Notes: generated by a model not told the origin, from the letters alone. Counted from the stretch's first letter, positions 42,554 to 51,637 are shown. The stretch: DNA of 64,000 bases from JBCBUE01 sp039818285 (GCA_039818285.1 JBCBUE010000005.1:1-64000); one strand, 5' to 3'. Made by a program: numbers and translations.

Positions 42554-44272
42554 ATGACCGACTGGGACCGACTGCTGGCGGTGGCGCGTGCCGATGCCCC
42601 GGCCGACCTGCTGCTCACCGGGGGGCGGTTGATCAACGTGTTCACCGGCGAGTTGGAGCCGGTCGATATCGCGATCTGCGGGGAGCGGATCGCGGGGGTC
42701 GGCGCCGGGTACTCGGCAGAACGCACGATTGATCTGGGCGGGTCGTACGTCGCGCCCGGGCTGATCGATGCGCACGTGCACATCGAATCGAGCCTCTGCC
42801 TGCCGAGCGAGTTTGCCTCGGCGGTCGTGCCGCGTGGCGTGACGACGGCGGTGATCGATCCGCACGAGTTGGCCAACGTGGTCGGCTCGCTGGGCGTGCG
42901 ATACATGGCCGAGGCGTCGCGGGGGCTCCCGATGGACGCCGTCGTGATGGCGCCCAGCTGCGTGCCGGCCACGCCCATGGCGACGGCCGGGGGGGCGATC
43001 ACGGCCGACGACGTGCGTGAACTGTTCGACCAAGGGGTCGTGCACGGCCTGGCCGAGGTGATGGACTTTCCGGGCGTCATCGGCAATTCGTCGGCGACCC
43101 GCGCCAAGCTCGACGCGCTGCCCGGCCGACCCGCCGACGGCCACTGCCCGGGCGTCACCGGCCCCGCGCTCAACGCCTACGTCGCCGCCGGCATCGGCAG
43201 CGATCACGAGAGCGTCACCCCCGACGAGGCCCGCGAGAAGCTGGCCCGCGGGCTGTTCCTGCTGATCCGTGAGGCGACCAACGCCCGCAACCTCGACGCC
43301 TTGCTCGGCGTGGTCACGCCGGCCAACAACCGACGCGTGTGCTTCTGCACCGACGACCGCACGCCCGTCGACCTGATCGAAGAAGGCTCGATCGACCACA
43401 TGGTCCGCCGGTCGATCGAACGCGGCGTTGAGCCGATCGACGCGATCCGCATGGCCACGTTGAACCCCAGCGAGTGGCTGGGGCTAGGCGATCTCGGCGC
43501 GGTCGCGCCCGGCCGACTGGCCAACCTCATCGTTTTCGACGACTTATCCTCGCCCGTCGCTCGACGGGTCTATCACCGGGGGCGTGAGGTCGCGGTCGAC
43601 GGCCGGTTGACGGCGTCGTCCGCGACTCTCGATGTGGTGCCGCCCGCCGGGCGGTGCGCGGTCGATGCCGACGCGATCGATCTGGCGATCCCGGCGACCG
43701 GACATGTCGTGCGTGTCATCGGCGGCGTGGCCGATCAGCTGACCACCGAGCACCTCGAGTTGCCCGCTAAGGTCGTCGAAGGCTGCGCGGTGGCGGACCC
43801 TTCCCGCGACCTCCTGAAGATCGTCGTGGCCGAGCGTCATCGCGGGACGGGCCATGTCGGGTTGGGGTTTATCCAGGGGTTCGGGCTGAATCGTGGCGCC
43901 ATCGCGGGCACCGTTGCGCACGATCATCACAACCTGATCGCCATCGGCGCGGACGACGCGTCGATCCGCGCGGCCATCGCCGAAGTGGTGGCGATGCACG
44001 GGGGTTTGGCTTGCACGGCGGGTGAGGAAGTGCTCGCCCGGCTGGCGATGCCGGTCGGCGGGCTGATGAGCGACCGGCCGATCGCCGAGGTGGCTGAGGG
44101 GTATCGCCGGCTCGTCGACGCCGCTCGCGGGTTAGGCTCTGCGCTTGCCGACCCGTTTATGGCGATGAGCTTCATGGGGCTCGAGGTGATCCCCAAGCTC
44201 AAGCTGACCGACCGCGGGCTCGTGGACGTGGAGCGGTTCGAGCCCGTGCCGCTGTTTGTGGACGCCGCCTGA
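42554..44272 (+). CDS. ade: Adenine deaminase
   Basis: A 572-aa Ade-type amidohydrolase (adenine to hypoxanthine plus ammonia). Signatures are APGLIDAHVHIESSLCLPSEFA (metal HxH and the Glu of the family), TTAVIDPHELANVVG, VMDFPGVIGNSS (metal Glu), DGHCPGVTG, GIGSDHESVTP and CFCTDDRTP. The C-terminal domain has QGFGLNRGAIAGTVAHDHHNL, typical of Ade. An 89-bp gap with an AT-richer patch at about 42479-42510 separates it from the divergent xdhC and should carry the promoter of the purine operon that runs to 55513. Confidence 0.94.
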   Translation: MTDWDRLLAVARADAPADLLLTGGRLINVFTGELEPVDIAICGERIAGVGAGYSAERTIDLGGSYVAPGLIDAHVHIESSLCLPSEFASAVVPRGVTTAVIDPHELANVVGSLGVRYMAEASRGLPMDAVVMAPSCVPATPMATAGGAITADDVRELFDQGVVHGLAEVMDFPGVIGNSSATRAKLDALPGRPADGHCPGVTGPALNAYVAAGIGSDHESVTPDEAREKLARGLFLLIREATNARNLDALLGVVTPANNRRVCFCTDDRTPVDLIEEGSIDHMVRRSIERGVEPIDAIRMATLNPSEWLGLGDLGAVAPGRLANLIVFDDLSSPVARRVYHRGREVAVDGRLTASSATLDVVPPAGRCAVDADAIDLAIPATGHVVRVIGGVADQLTTEHLELPAKVVEGCAVADPSRDLLKIVVAERHRGTGHVGLGFIQGFGLNRGAIAGTVAHDHHNLIAIGADDASIRAAIAEVVAMHGGLACTAGEEVLARLAMPVGGLMSDRPIAEVAEGYRRLVDAARGLGSALADPFMAMSFMGLEVIPKLKLTDRGLVDVERFEPVPLFVDAA

Positions 44273-44282
44273 GGAAGCCGAC

Positions 44283-45035
44283 ATGCGCCGCCCCGATCAA
44301 CTCGTGCAAAGCCGGGCCCGCGTGAGCCGGCGGTACGCGCTGATGCCATTAGAGGGGTTCCCGCCGTCGCGGCTGCCGGGATGGGGCGACGCGGACGTGT
44401 TCGTGCTGGCGTCGCCTGCGTTGGGCGCGGGGTTCGTGCAGTACCTCGTCGACCTGCCGGCCGGGTCGAGCGGCCAAGCCAACCGCGACGCCGGTGTGGA
44501 GACGTTCTACTACGCCCTCGCCGGCACAGGCCGTCTGACTACGGGCTCGACGCCGATCAAGCCCGGCAGCTTCGGGCTCGTCCCGCCACGCGAGCCTGCG
44601 CCCGGCTTCACGGCCGAACAGGGCCCGATGCGGCTGCTCGTCTTGCACAAGCGGTACGAGCCTGCGCCGGAGCACGGATCGGCGATCGCCCATGCCGGGC
44701 ATGTCGACGACATCCCTGCCGAGGTCTGGGCGGACAACCCCGACTCGTTGTTGCAGACGCTGATCCCCGACGACCCCGCGTTCGATCTCGCGATGAACGT
44801 CTTCACCTTTCAGCCCGGTTGCGGTCTGCCGGTCGTCGAGACGCACGTCATGGAGCACGGCCTGCTCTTCCTCGAAGGGCGCGGCCTCTATTACCTCGAC
44901 GGCGAGTGGCTGGAGGTCGAGCGGGATGACTTCATCTGGATGGGCTCGTACTGCCCGCAGAGCTTCGTCGCCGCCGGGCCGACGCCCAGTCGGTACCTTT
45001 ATTACAAGAACGTCAACCGAGAGATCCCGCTGTGA
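44283..45035 (+). CDS. (S)-ureidoglycine aminohydrolase
   Basis: A 250-aa bicupin of the UGHY/YlbA (AllE) family, which turns ureidoglycine into ureidoglycolate and ammonia. The Mn-binding residues match the plant enzyme in spacing: E186, H188 and H192 (ETHVMEHG) and Q226 (CPQSF), at +2, +6 and +40 from the glutamate. The N-terminal cupin is seen around TFYYALAGTGRLTTG. I start at the ATG at 44283, with GAGGAAG upstream, instead of a longer in-frame GTG overlapping the deaminase gene. Its stop overlaps the start of the IlvC-like gene by 4 nt (GTGA). Confidence 0.93.
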   Translation: MRRPDQLVQSRARVSRRYALMPLEGFPPSRLPGWGDADVFVLASPALGAGFVQYLVDLPAGSSGQANRDAGVETFYYALAGTGRLTTGSTPIKPGSFGLVPPREPAPGFTAEQGPMRLLVLHKRYEPAPEHGSAIAHAGHVDDIPAEVWADNPDSLLQTLIPDDPAFDLAMNVFTFQPGCGLPVVETHVMEHGLLFLEGRGLYYLDGEWLEVERDDFIWMGSYCPQSFVAAGPTPSRYLYYKNVNREIPL

Positions 45036-46042
45036 CCGACGCCGCGCCGCCACCATCCGACGAGAAGATCTATCGCGACGACGACGTCGACCAGTCCGTG
45101 CTAAACGGCAAGACGCTGGCCGTGTTGGGCTACGGCATCCAAGGCAAAGCGCAAGCAGCGAACGCGCGCGACAGCGGATGCACCGTCATCGTCGGTTGTC
45201 GGGGCAAGGAAGACGGCAGCTCCAGCCGGGACGATGCGATCGCGGATGGCTTTGACGCGATGAGCGTTGGTGCGGCGACGGCCAAGGCGGACGTCGTCCT
45301 CATCGAGCTGGCCGACCCCGTGCAGCCGGCTGTTTATGCCGCGGAGATCGGGCCCAATCTGCGGGCCGGCCAGACGCTGGTGTTCTGCCACGGGTTCAGC
45401 GTGCTCTACGGTCAGATCACCCCGCCGGGCGACGTGAACGTCACGCTCTTCGTGCCCAACGCGCCGGGTGCTTTCGTGCGCGAGAAATACCTGAAGGGCG
45501 AGGGGATCTACGGCTGCGTGGCGGTCGATCACGACGCGACGGGCGACGCGATGGCGATCGTGCTGGCCGTCAGCAAGGCCGTCGGCAGCACGCGGGCCGG
45601 CGTCGTCGCGATGACGTTCCAGCACGAGACCGAGGGCGACAACTTCGAAGAGCAGATCCTCTACGGCGGCACGATCGCGCTGATGAAGGCCTGCTTCAAC
45701 ACGATGGTCAAGGGCGGGTACTCGCCGAGTTTCGCGTACGCCAAGGCGATCCGCTCGCTGCGCAGCGTGATCGACGTGATGGACGAGATCGGGATCGAGG
45801 CTTATCTCAGCGGCGGGTGCAGCCGGACCTGCGAGTTTGCCGTGCGGACGCGTGGGCCTCGGGTGATCGACGAGGAAGCCATCGAGAAGATCTTCGACGA
45901 AACAGAGGCGGGGGTGTTCGCGCGGGACTGGATGCAGGAGTGGGCGTTGGGGATGCCGCAGCTGCATCGTTTGCGCCGGACGAGCGCTCAGAGCGCGATG
46001 GAGCGCACGGGCAAGCGGTGGCGCGACGAGTTCGGGAAGTGA
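45032..46042 (+). CDS. Ketol-acid reductoisomerase (IlvC)-like protein of the purine cluster, probably a new oxidoreductase
   Basis: A 336-aa protein clearly built on the class I KARI plan: Rossmann GYGIQGKAQAANARDSG (33-49), a cofactor loop CRGKEDGSSSR (56-66) with Arg/Ser able to hold the NADPH phosphate, FCHGFSV (H120), TFQHETEGDNFEEQ (D203, E207), and TRGPRVI near 273-279. However, the two C-terminal metal-binding glutamates of KARI are K238 and S242, and the catalytic lysine (KGPGH loop) is N143 (VPNAPGA). True acetohydroxyacid isomerisation is therefore unlikely, while hydride transfer remains possible. It is translationally coupled to ureidoglycine aminohydrolase and followed 3 nt later by allantoate amidohydrolase. 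Candidate roles: ureidoglycolate dehydrogenase (to oxalurate), or reductase of glyoxylate or tartronate semialdehyde. Inference only. Confidence 0.75.
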   Translation: MTDAAPPPSDEKIYRDDDVDQSVLNGKTLAVLGYGIQGKAQAANARDSGCTVIVGCRGKEDGSSSRDDAIADGFDAMSVGAATAKADVVLIELADPVQPAVYAAEIGPNLRAGQTLVFCHGFSVLYGQITPPGDVNVTLFVPNAPGAFVREKYLKGEGIYGCVAVDHDATGDAMAIVLAVSKAVGSTRAGVVAMTFQHETEGDNFEEQILYGGTIALMKACFNTMVKGGYSPSFAYAKAIRSLRSVIDVMDEIGIEAYLSGGCSRTCEFAVRTRGPRVIDEEAIEKIFDETEAGVFARDWMQEWALGMPQLHRLRRTSAQSAMERTGKRWRDEFGK

Positions 46043-46045
46043 CGC

Positions 46046-47773
46046 ATGGCGATCTCGCTTCGGCGCATTAGAGCGGACGTCGAGGCGATCGCGCGGTGCA
46101 CGGCCACGCCCGGGGAGGGCGCGACGCGACCGACGTTCAGCGAAGCGTGGGCCGAGGCACGGGCCTACGCGATCGAGCAAGCCACCGCGGCGGGGGCGAA
46201 GGTACGCATCGATGCGGCGGGCAACCTGCATGCGTGTCCGGCGGAATTGGGGTGGGAGGCGCCGGCGTGGCTGGTCGGCTCGCACCTGGACAGCGTGCTG
46301 AACGGGGGGGACTACGACGGCGTGATCGGCGTGGTGCTCGGGCTTGAGCTGTTGCGTTCGGCCCGGGAGGACGGGCTCGACGCACTGCCGGTGGAGGTGA
46401 TCGACTTTGCCGAAGAGGAGGGGCCGACGTTCGGCCTGGGCATGCTGGGCAGCCGGACCTGGGTCGGCGAGCTGGACGCCGAGGCGTTAGCTGTCTTGCG
46501 CAACGCCGACGGACTGAGTTACCTGGAAGCGGGGGCGCCGCACGGCGTTCGGTCAGGCGATCTGACGAGCGAGCGCCTCGACCCTTCGAGGTACCTCGGC
46601 ATGATCGAGCTGCACGCCGAGCAGGGCCCGGGGCTCTGGCGGCGTGATCACCGGCTGGGGGTTGTGCGGACGATCGCCGGCCGAGGGCAGTATCAATTGA
46701 CCGTGACCGGCGAACCCAATCATGCCGGTGCGACCGCGATGGCCGATCGGCGCGATGCGCTCGCGGCCGCGGCGGAGATGGTTGTCGCGCTGGAGTCGAT
46801 GGCCGCCGAGTTGTCGCCCGAGACGGTCGTGACCGTGGGTCGACTCAACCCCGAGCCCAACGCGGTGAACGTGATCGCCGGGCGGGTTTCGTTCACGATC
46901 GACCTGCGTGCGCCGGAGGACTCGCTGCTCGAGGACGGCGACGACTTGATCGGACGTCGGCTGAACGGGATCGCCGAGCGGCGTGGGCTGACCGTGGCCA
47001 TCGATCGCACCGAGTCGATCCCCGCGCGGCCGATGGACGACCGGCTGGCCGGGGCGTTGCGCGGCGTCGCGCTCGGTTCTTATGACGAGGTGCCCGTCGT
47101 GGTCAGTGGCGCGTTGCACGATGCTGCGGTGGTTGCGCCTTACGTGCCGACGGCCATGCTGTTCATCCCCAGTCGCGACGGTGTCAGCCATAACCCCGCC
47201 GAGTTCAGCCGGGTCGAGGATGTGGCCTCCGCGGCGGCGGTGGTCGAGCGACTGGTTCGTCGGCCGACGCTGGATCGGCTGAGCGCGATGGGTCGCGAGG
47301 CGTTCTTGGCGGTTGGCGGTTGCGCGTTCGAGCATTCGCTCTGGGTCTTCGAGCGTGCGTGGGATCATCGCCCGTTCGCCGATCTCGACGGCTTGATGGT
47401 GGCGTGCCGACGGGTGCTCGAGGACGCGACCGAAGCGGAACGGCTCGGCTTGATCCGGGCTCACCCCGACCTGGTCGGTCGGCTGGCGCGGTCCGGTGGG
47501 CTCACCGCCGACTCGACGGCCGAGCAGGCCGCCGCGGGGCTCGACGACGTCACGCCCGAAGAGGCGTCTCAGTTCGAGGCGTACAACGCGGCGTATCGCG
47601 AAAAATTCGGCTTCCCGTTCGTGATCTGCGCCCGCGAGCATCGCAAAGATGCCATCCTGCGGACCATGCCCGTTCGTCTGCAGAACGATCCCGCCACCGA
47701 GATGGCCGCGGCCCTCGACGAGATCGCCAAGATCGGCCGCCTGCGCCTCGCCGACCGACTATGGGAGACCTGA
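46046..47773 (+). CDS. Allantoate amidohydrolase - OHCU decarboxylase fusion
   Basis: A 575-aa fusion. Residues 1 to about 405 are an M20 allantoate amidohydrolase: H80 and D91 of the metal centre (GSHLDSVLNGGDYDG), DFAEEEGPTFG (E123/E124), IELHAEQGP, the dimerisation-domain GEPNHAGATAM, and SHNPAEF. Residues about 410-575 are a 2-oxo-4-hydroxy-4-carboxy-5-ureidoimidazoline decarboxylase: AFEHSLWVFERAWD, IRAHPDLVGRL, FEAYNAAYREKFGFPFVICAREH and IAKIGRLRLADRL. The two halves act at separate steps: the decarboxylase makes allantoin after HIU hydrolase, and the amidohydrolase acts after allantoinase. OHCU decarboxylase is better known fused to urate oxidase or HIU hydrolase, so this pairing is uncommon. 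Confidence 0.92.
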   Translation: MAISLRRIRADVEAIARCTATPGEGATRPTFSEAWAEARAYAIEQATAAGAKVRIDAAGNLHACPAELGWEAPAWLVGSHLDSVLNGGDYDGVIGVVLGLELLRSAREDGLDALPVEVIDFAEEEGPTFGLGMLGSRTWVGELDAEALAVLRNADGLSYLEAGAPHGVRSGDLTSERLDPSRYLGMIELHAEQGPGLWRRDHRLGVVRTIAGRGQYQLTVTGEPNHAGATAMADRRDALAAAAEMVVALESMAAELSPETVVTVGRLNPEPNAVNVIAGRVSFTIDLRAPEDSLLEDGDDLIGRRLNGIAERRGLTVAIDRTESIPARPMDDRLAGALRGVALGSYDEVPVVVSGALHDAAVVAPYVPTAMLFIPSRDGVSHNPAEFSRVEDVASAAAVVERLVRRPTLDRLSAMGREAFLAVGGCAFEHSLWVFERAWDHRPFADLDGLMVACRRVLEDATEAERLGLIRAHPDLVGRLARSGGLTADSTAEQAAAGLDDVTPEEASQFEAYNAAYREKFGFPFVICAREHRKDAILRTMPVRLQNDPATEMAAALDEIAKIGRLRLADRLWET

Positions 47774-47776
47774 TCG

Positions 47777-48649
47777 ATGAGTGACCTATCCGCCGCGGCA
47801 GTGCTCGCGGACAACGCCTACGGCAAGTCGCGCGTCCGGCTGACCAAGGTCGTCCGCGACGGCGACCGCCACCAAGTGCTGGAGATGTCGGTGGACATCC
47901 GCCTGCACGGCGACTTCGCCGCGTCGTACACCGACGGCGACAATACGCGGGTCGTCGCGACGGACTCGATGAAGAATACGGTGTATGTGCTCGCGCGAGA
48001 GAATCAGTTCGCCTCGATTGACGCGTTCGCGGCGTTGCTGGTGAGACATTTCGTAGACACGTACGGCCAGGTGACGGCCGCGGAGGCGGCGATCGAGCAG
48101 ACGATGTTCGACCGGATCGCGGTCGACGGCCGGCCGCACGCGCACGCGTTCACCGGCGGCCGGGGCGATCGGCGGACGTGCCGGTTTCGACTTGACCGGG
48201 GCGGAACGATGCAGCGGTCCGGCGGCGTGACCGATCTGGTCGTTCTCAAGAGCGGGGGCTCGCAGTTTGTGGATTTCGTGGATGATCGCTACCGCACGCT
48301 GCCCGACACGACCGAGCGGATCTTCGCCACCTCGATCGACGCGACGTGGCGGTACCCGGACCCCTCGGTGGACCCGGAGGGCACGATCACCTACGACGAG
48401 GTTCGCGCGGCGTTCCTGGCTTGCTTCGCGATCCGGCACAGCCTGGCGGTGCAGCAGACCCTGCTCGAGATGGGCGAGGCGGCCCTGGTGGCGGCGCCCG
48501 CGATCGACCGCGTCGAGTTGACCCTACCGAATCAGCACCGCGTGCCGTTTAACTTAGAGCCGTTCGGGCTGGACAACCCGGCCACGATCTTTGTGCCGAC
48601 CGACGAACCGTTCGGCCTGATCTCGGGCGCCGTGGAGCGGGTCACGTGA
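47777..48649 (+). CDS. Urate oxidase (uricase)
   Basis: A 290-aa cofactor-free uricase oxidising urate to 5-hydroxyisourate and H2O2. The catalytic lysine is K17 (YGKSRVRLTKV) and the threonine T62 lies in NTRVVATDSMKNTVYVLA, both family signatures. DLVVLKSGGSQFVDFVDDRYRTLPDTTERI is the substrate-wall segment, and LPNQHRVPFNLEPFGLDNP the C-terminal signature with an Arg where many have Tyr after the His. Length is normal for a single-domain uricase. GGGAGA lies upstream; the stop overlaps the HIU hydrolase start (GTGA). Confidence 0.95.
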   Translation: MSDLSAAAVLADNAYGKSRVRLTKVVRDGDRHQVLEMSVDIRLHGDFAASYTDGDNTRVVATDSMKNTVYVLARENQFASIDAFAALLVRHFVDTYGQVTAAEAAIEQTMFDRIAVDGRPHAHAFTGGRGDRRTCRFRLDRGGTMQRSGGVTDLVVLKSGGSQFVDFVDDRYRTLPDTTERIFATSIDATWRYPDPSVDPEGTITYDEVRAAFLACFAIRHSLAVQQTLLEMGEAALVAAPAIDRVELTLPNQHRVPFNLEPFGLDNPATIFVPTDEPFGLISGAVERVT

Positions 48650-49002
48650 GCGGTCGACTGACGACGCACGTCCTCGACACCGCGAGCGGTCGACCGGCGG
48701 TGGGCATGCGCATCGTGCTGAATCGTGTTGCTGATTCAGGGGATCGTGAAGCCATTGCAGACGTGCGGACCAACGCCGATGGCCGTGTCGACGACACGTT
48801 GCTGGCCGGGGCGTCGCTCGTCGCGGGCGAGTACGAGCTGGTGTTCCACGTCGCGGCGTACTTTGCATCGATCGGCCACGACGCGGCGGGGCGCTTCCTG
48901 GGCGCGGTCCCGATCGTCTTCACGATTGATCGGCCGGGCGAGCGCTACCACGTTCCGCTGCTCGTGACGCCGTGGTCGTACAGCACGTACCGGGGGAGTT
49001 GA
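48646..49002 (+). CDS. 5-Hydroxyisourate hydrolase (transthyretin-like)
   Basis: A 118-aa transthyretin-fold enzyme that hydrolyses 5-hydroxyisourate to OHCU. Signatures are LTTHVLDTASGRPA at the N-terminus (catalytic His8) and the C-terminal YRGS (115-118), the motif that separates HIU hydrolase from transthyretin. It starts at a GTG overlapping the uricase stop, so the unstable product passes between coupled enzymes. No periplasmic signal is present, so the route is cytoplasmic. Confidence 0.95.
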   Translation: MSGRLTTHVLDTASGRPAVGMRIVLNRVADSGDREAIADVRTNADGRVDDTLLAGASLVAGEYELVFHVAAYFASIGHDAAGRFLGAVPIVFTIDRPGERYHVPLLVTPWSYSTYRGS

Positions 49003-49004
49003 CG

Positions 49005-50354
49005 GTGGCGATCGACCTGGTCATCCGAGGCGGGCGGGTGGTGACGCCGGGCGGGGTGATCGAGGCGGATGTCGTTGTCGATGGTGGCCGGGTCGTGGCG
49101 GTCGGCGAAGGCTCGTCGGAGTTGGCGTCCGAGACAATCGACGCGACGGGTTGGCACGTGATGCCCGGCGTGATCGACTCGCACGTGCATTTCAATGAGC
49201 CGGGGCGGACGGAATGGGAAGGGATCGACACGGGCTCGGCGGCGCTGGTCGCCGGCGGCGGGACGTGCTTCTTTGACATGCCGCTCAACAGCGATCCGCC
49301 GGTGCTCGATGGCGAGACATTCGACGCCAAGCGCGCGGCCGGCGAGGCGAGCAGCCGGGCGGACTTCGGGCTGTGGGGCGGGCTGACGCCGACGAACGTG
49401 GATCGGCTGGACGAGCTGGCCGATCGCGGGGTGGTCGGGTTCAAGGTGTTCATGTCGTACAGCGGGATCGATGAGTTCGCGCGTGCGGACGACGACACGC
49501 TGCGCCGCGGGATGCGCATCGCGGCCGCGCGCGGCGTGCTGGTGGGCGTGCACGCTGAGAGCGAAGCGATCACGGCCCGTCTGACGTCCGAGCACCGGGC
49601 GGCCGGGCGCTGTGGCTGGCGCGATTACCTCGATAGTCGGCCGGTCGAGGCGGAGCTTGAGGCGGTCGATCGGGCGATTGCGATCGCAGGCGAGACGGGC
49701 TGTCGATCGCACGTGGTGCACGCGAGCCACCCGCGCGTGGTGGAGCGGGTTCGTTTGGCCCGAGAGCGGGACGGCGTGGATGTCACCGCCGAGACGTGCC
49801 CGCACTACCTCGCGCTGACCGGCGCCGATCTCGAGCGACTGGGCGGGCGAGCGAAGTGTGCCCCGCCGTTGCGTGACGCCGACGCGGTCGATGGTCTCTG
49901 GGACGCTTTACGCGATGGCGTGTTGTCATTCGTCGCGTCGGATCATTCGCCGTGCCTGCCGGCGATGAAGCAGGGCGATGACGCGTTTGCGGTGTGGGGC
50001 GGGATCGCCGGCGTGCAGTCGACGCTGAGCGTGATGCTCGACACCGAGCGCGGGCTCGACCTGTCCACCGTCGCCGAGTTGACGGCCGGCCGGGTCGCGC
50101 ATCGGTACGGCTTAGTCGGCAAGGGAAAGGTCGCTGCGGGATATGACGCAGACCTCATCCTGGTCGATCTGAGTATGCGGTACGAGTTAGGCCCCGACAT
50201 GCTGCTGGATCGGCATCGCTTGAACCCGTACGTCGGGCGGACGTTTCGCGGCGAGGTTCGGCGGACGCTGTTGCGCGGCCGGACTGTCTGGCAGGACGGG
50301 CGCCTGATGGCGCCGCCGATGGGTCGGCTGATCAAGCCTGGGGGTGATCGATGA
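49005..50354 (+). CDS. allB: Allantoinase
   Basis: I start it at the GTG at 49005 (449 aa), 2 bases after the HIU hydrolase stop and 6 nt behind a GGGGGAG site. The amidohydrolase metal site is complete: H60 and H62 (DSHVHFNEPGRTEWEG), the carbamylated lysine in VGFKVFMSYSG, HAESE, HASHPR and the SDHSP aspartate. The FNEPGRTEWEG and SPCLPAMK segments are those of allantoinases (AllB/PucH) rather than dihydropyrimidinases. Product is allantoate, the substrate of the fusion protein encoded upstream. Confidence 0.94.
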   Translation: MAIDLVIRGGRVVTPGGVIEADVVVDGGRVVAVGEGSSELASETIDATGWHVMPGVIDSHVHFNEPGRTEWEGIDTGSAALVAGGGTCFFDMPLNSDPPVLDGETFDAKRAAGEASSRADFGLWGGLTPTNVDRLDELADRGVVGFKVFMSYSGIDEFARADDDTLRRGMRIAAARGVLVGVHAESEAITARLTSEHRAAGRCGWRDYLDSRPVEAELEAVDRAIAIAGETGCRSHVVHASHPRVVERVRLARERDGVDVTAETCPHYLALTGADLERLGGRAKCAPPLRDADAVDGLWDALRDGVLSFVASDHSPCLPAMKQGDDAFAVWGGIAGVQSTLSVMLDTERGLDLSTVAELTAGRVAHRYGLVGKGKVAAGYDADLILVDLSMRYELGPDMLLDRHRLNPYVGRTFRGEVRRTLLRGRTVWQDGRLMAPPMGRLIKPGGDR

Positions 50355-51637
50355 GGGTCGCGACGGCGGTGCGTGGCCCGTTGATGATCCCGCGCGACGA
50401 CGGGGTGGTCGAATACCACAAAGAGGGTCTGCTGGTCGGCGATCACGACGGCGTGCTTCTCTACGCCGGTCCCGCCGAGGGATTCGACTGGTCGCCGGAC
50501 AGCCCGTCGCCCCGCCAGGCGGCCGGGGTGATGTTGCCGCCGTTGCTGGACATCCACACGCACGTGCCGCAGCACCCGATTCGGGGCCGGTTTATCGAGG
50601 GCGTGCCGGACGACGCGCCGCAGGGCAAGCTGTTGGCCGGCCTGCACCGCAACGTCTTCCCCGCCGAGCTGCGGTGCATCGATGAGTCGTACGCGATCGA
50701 CGTAGTCGATGCATTCGTCGCCGACACTTTGGCGCACGGCGTCGTGGGCGGTGCGTCGTACATGACGACCTCTCCGCTTGCGGCGCGTGTAGCGCTGGAG
50801 CGGATGCCCGATGCCTGGAGCGTCGGGCTCGTGCTGATGAATCAGAACTGTCCGCCGGAGATCCACACCGACGACGAGAGGGTGGACGACGCGCTGATCG
50901 AGCTCGCCGACCGGTTTGGTTCGCGGGTAATCGTGACCGATCGTTTCGCGGTCGCCGTCGACAGCGCGCTGCGTCGGCGTCAATCCACCCTGGCCGCCCG
51001 GCTGGGGCTGCGGACTCAGACGCACCTCAACGAGCAGCCGCACGAGAAGCGTTTCATCGAGGAAGAGCTCTACCCCGATCACGACAGCTACACGCACGTC
51101 TATCATCAGGACGGTCTGCTCGACCACCGGTGCATCGTCGCCCACTGCATCTACATGCACGGTCACGAGTGGCAACTGCTCGCCGAGACGGGCAGCGTTA
51201 TTGCGCACTGCCCAACGTCCAACGCGCTGCTGGGATCGGGGCGGATGGACCTGGACGAGGTGAAGCGTCGCGGCCTGCCATACGCGTTGGCGACCGACGT
51301 GGGGGCGTCGCCGACGGTGTCGATGCTCGCCGAGATGCGGCGTTTTCTGCAGGTCCACGAGGGGTTTTCGTCGTCAGCGACGGCCTGCGAGGCGCTGGTT
51401 CGGTCTACCGTGGCGCCCGCGGCGCTGCTAGACTTGAAGCCCCGACTGGGCGAGTTGAGTCCGGGCCGCCCCATGTCGTTTATCGAGGTCGAACCGCTGC
51501 GGCCTGCCGCGGGAGCGACCGCGGAGCACGCCGTGCGATCCTTGCTGCCCGATGACCCCGACCGGCCCGAGACCAACGTCCGCCGGGTAACGCTCCAAGG
51601 CGAGACCGTATCCCTGCGGGCCACCGACGATGCGTGA
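50351..51637 (+). CDS. Guanine deaminase
   Basis: A 428-aa zinc amidohydrolase of the guanine deaminase/TrzN group. Metal and substrate motifs are LDIHTHVPQHPIRGRF (HxH), THLNEQPHEKRFIEEELYPDHDSYTHVY, VAHCIYM, IAHCPTSNALLGSGRMDLDEV and ATDVGASPTVSML. The HCP(T/N)SN and TDVGA..S signatures are typical of guanine deaminases. It would convert guanine to xanthine for the dehydrogenase encoded next. It overlaps both neighbours: ATGA with allantoinase and 8 nt with xdhA. 8-Oxoguanine deaminase activity cannot be excluded. Confidence 0.85.
   Translation: MRVATAVRGPLMIPRDDGVVEYHKEGLLVGDHDGVLLYAGPAEGFDWSPDSPSPRQAAGVMLPPLLDIHTHVPQHPIRGRFIEGVPDDAPQGKLLAGLHRNVFPAELRCIDESYAIDVVDAFVADTLAHGVVGGASYMTTSPLAARVALERMPDAWSVGLVLMNQNCPPEIHTDDERVDDALIELADRFGSRVIVTDRFAVAVDSALRRRQSTLAARLGLRTQTHLNEQPHEKRFIEEELYPDHDSYTHVYHQDGLLDHRCIVAHCIYMHGHEWQLLAETGSVIAHCPTSNALLGSGRMDLDEVKRRGLPYALATDVGASPTVSMLAEMRRFLQVHEGFSSSATACEALVRSTVAPAALLDLKPRLGELSPGRPMSFIEVEPLRPAAGATAEHAVRSLLPDDPDRPETNVRRVTLQGETVSLRATDDA

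Noticed and set aside
45032..46042. Genuine acetohydroxyacid reductoisomerase for branched-chain amino acids
   Set aside because: Two metal-binding glutamates and the catalytic lysine are replaced, and the gene is coupled to purine genes with no ilvB, ilvN or leu genes nearby.
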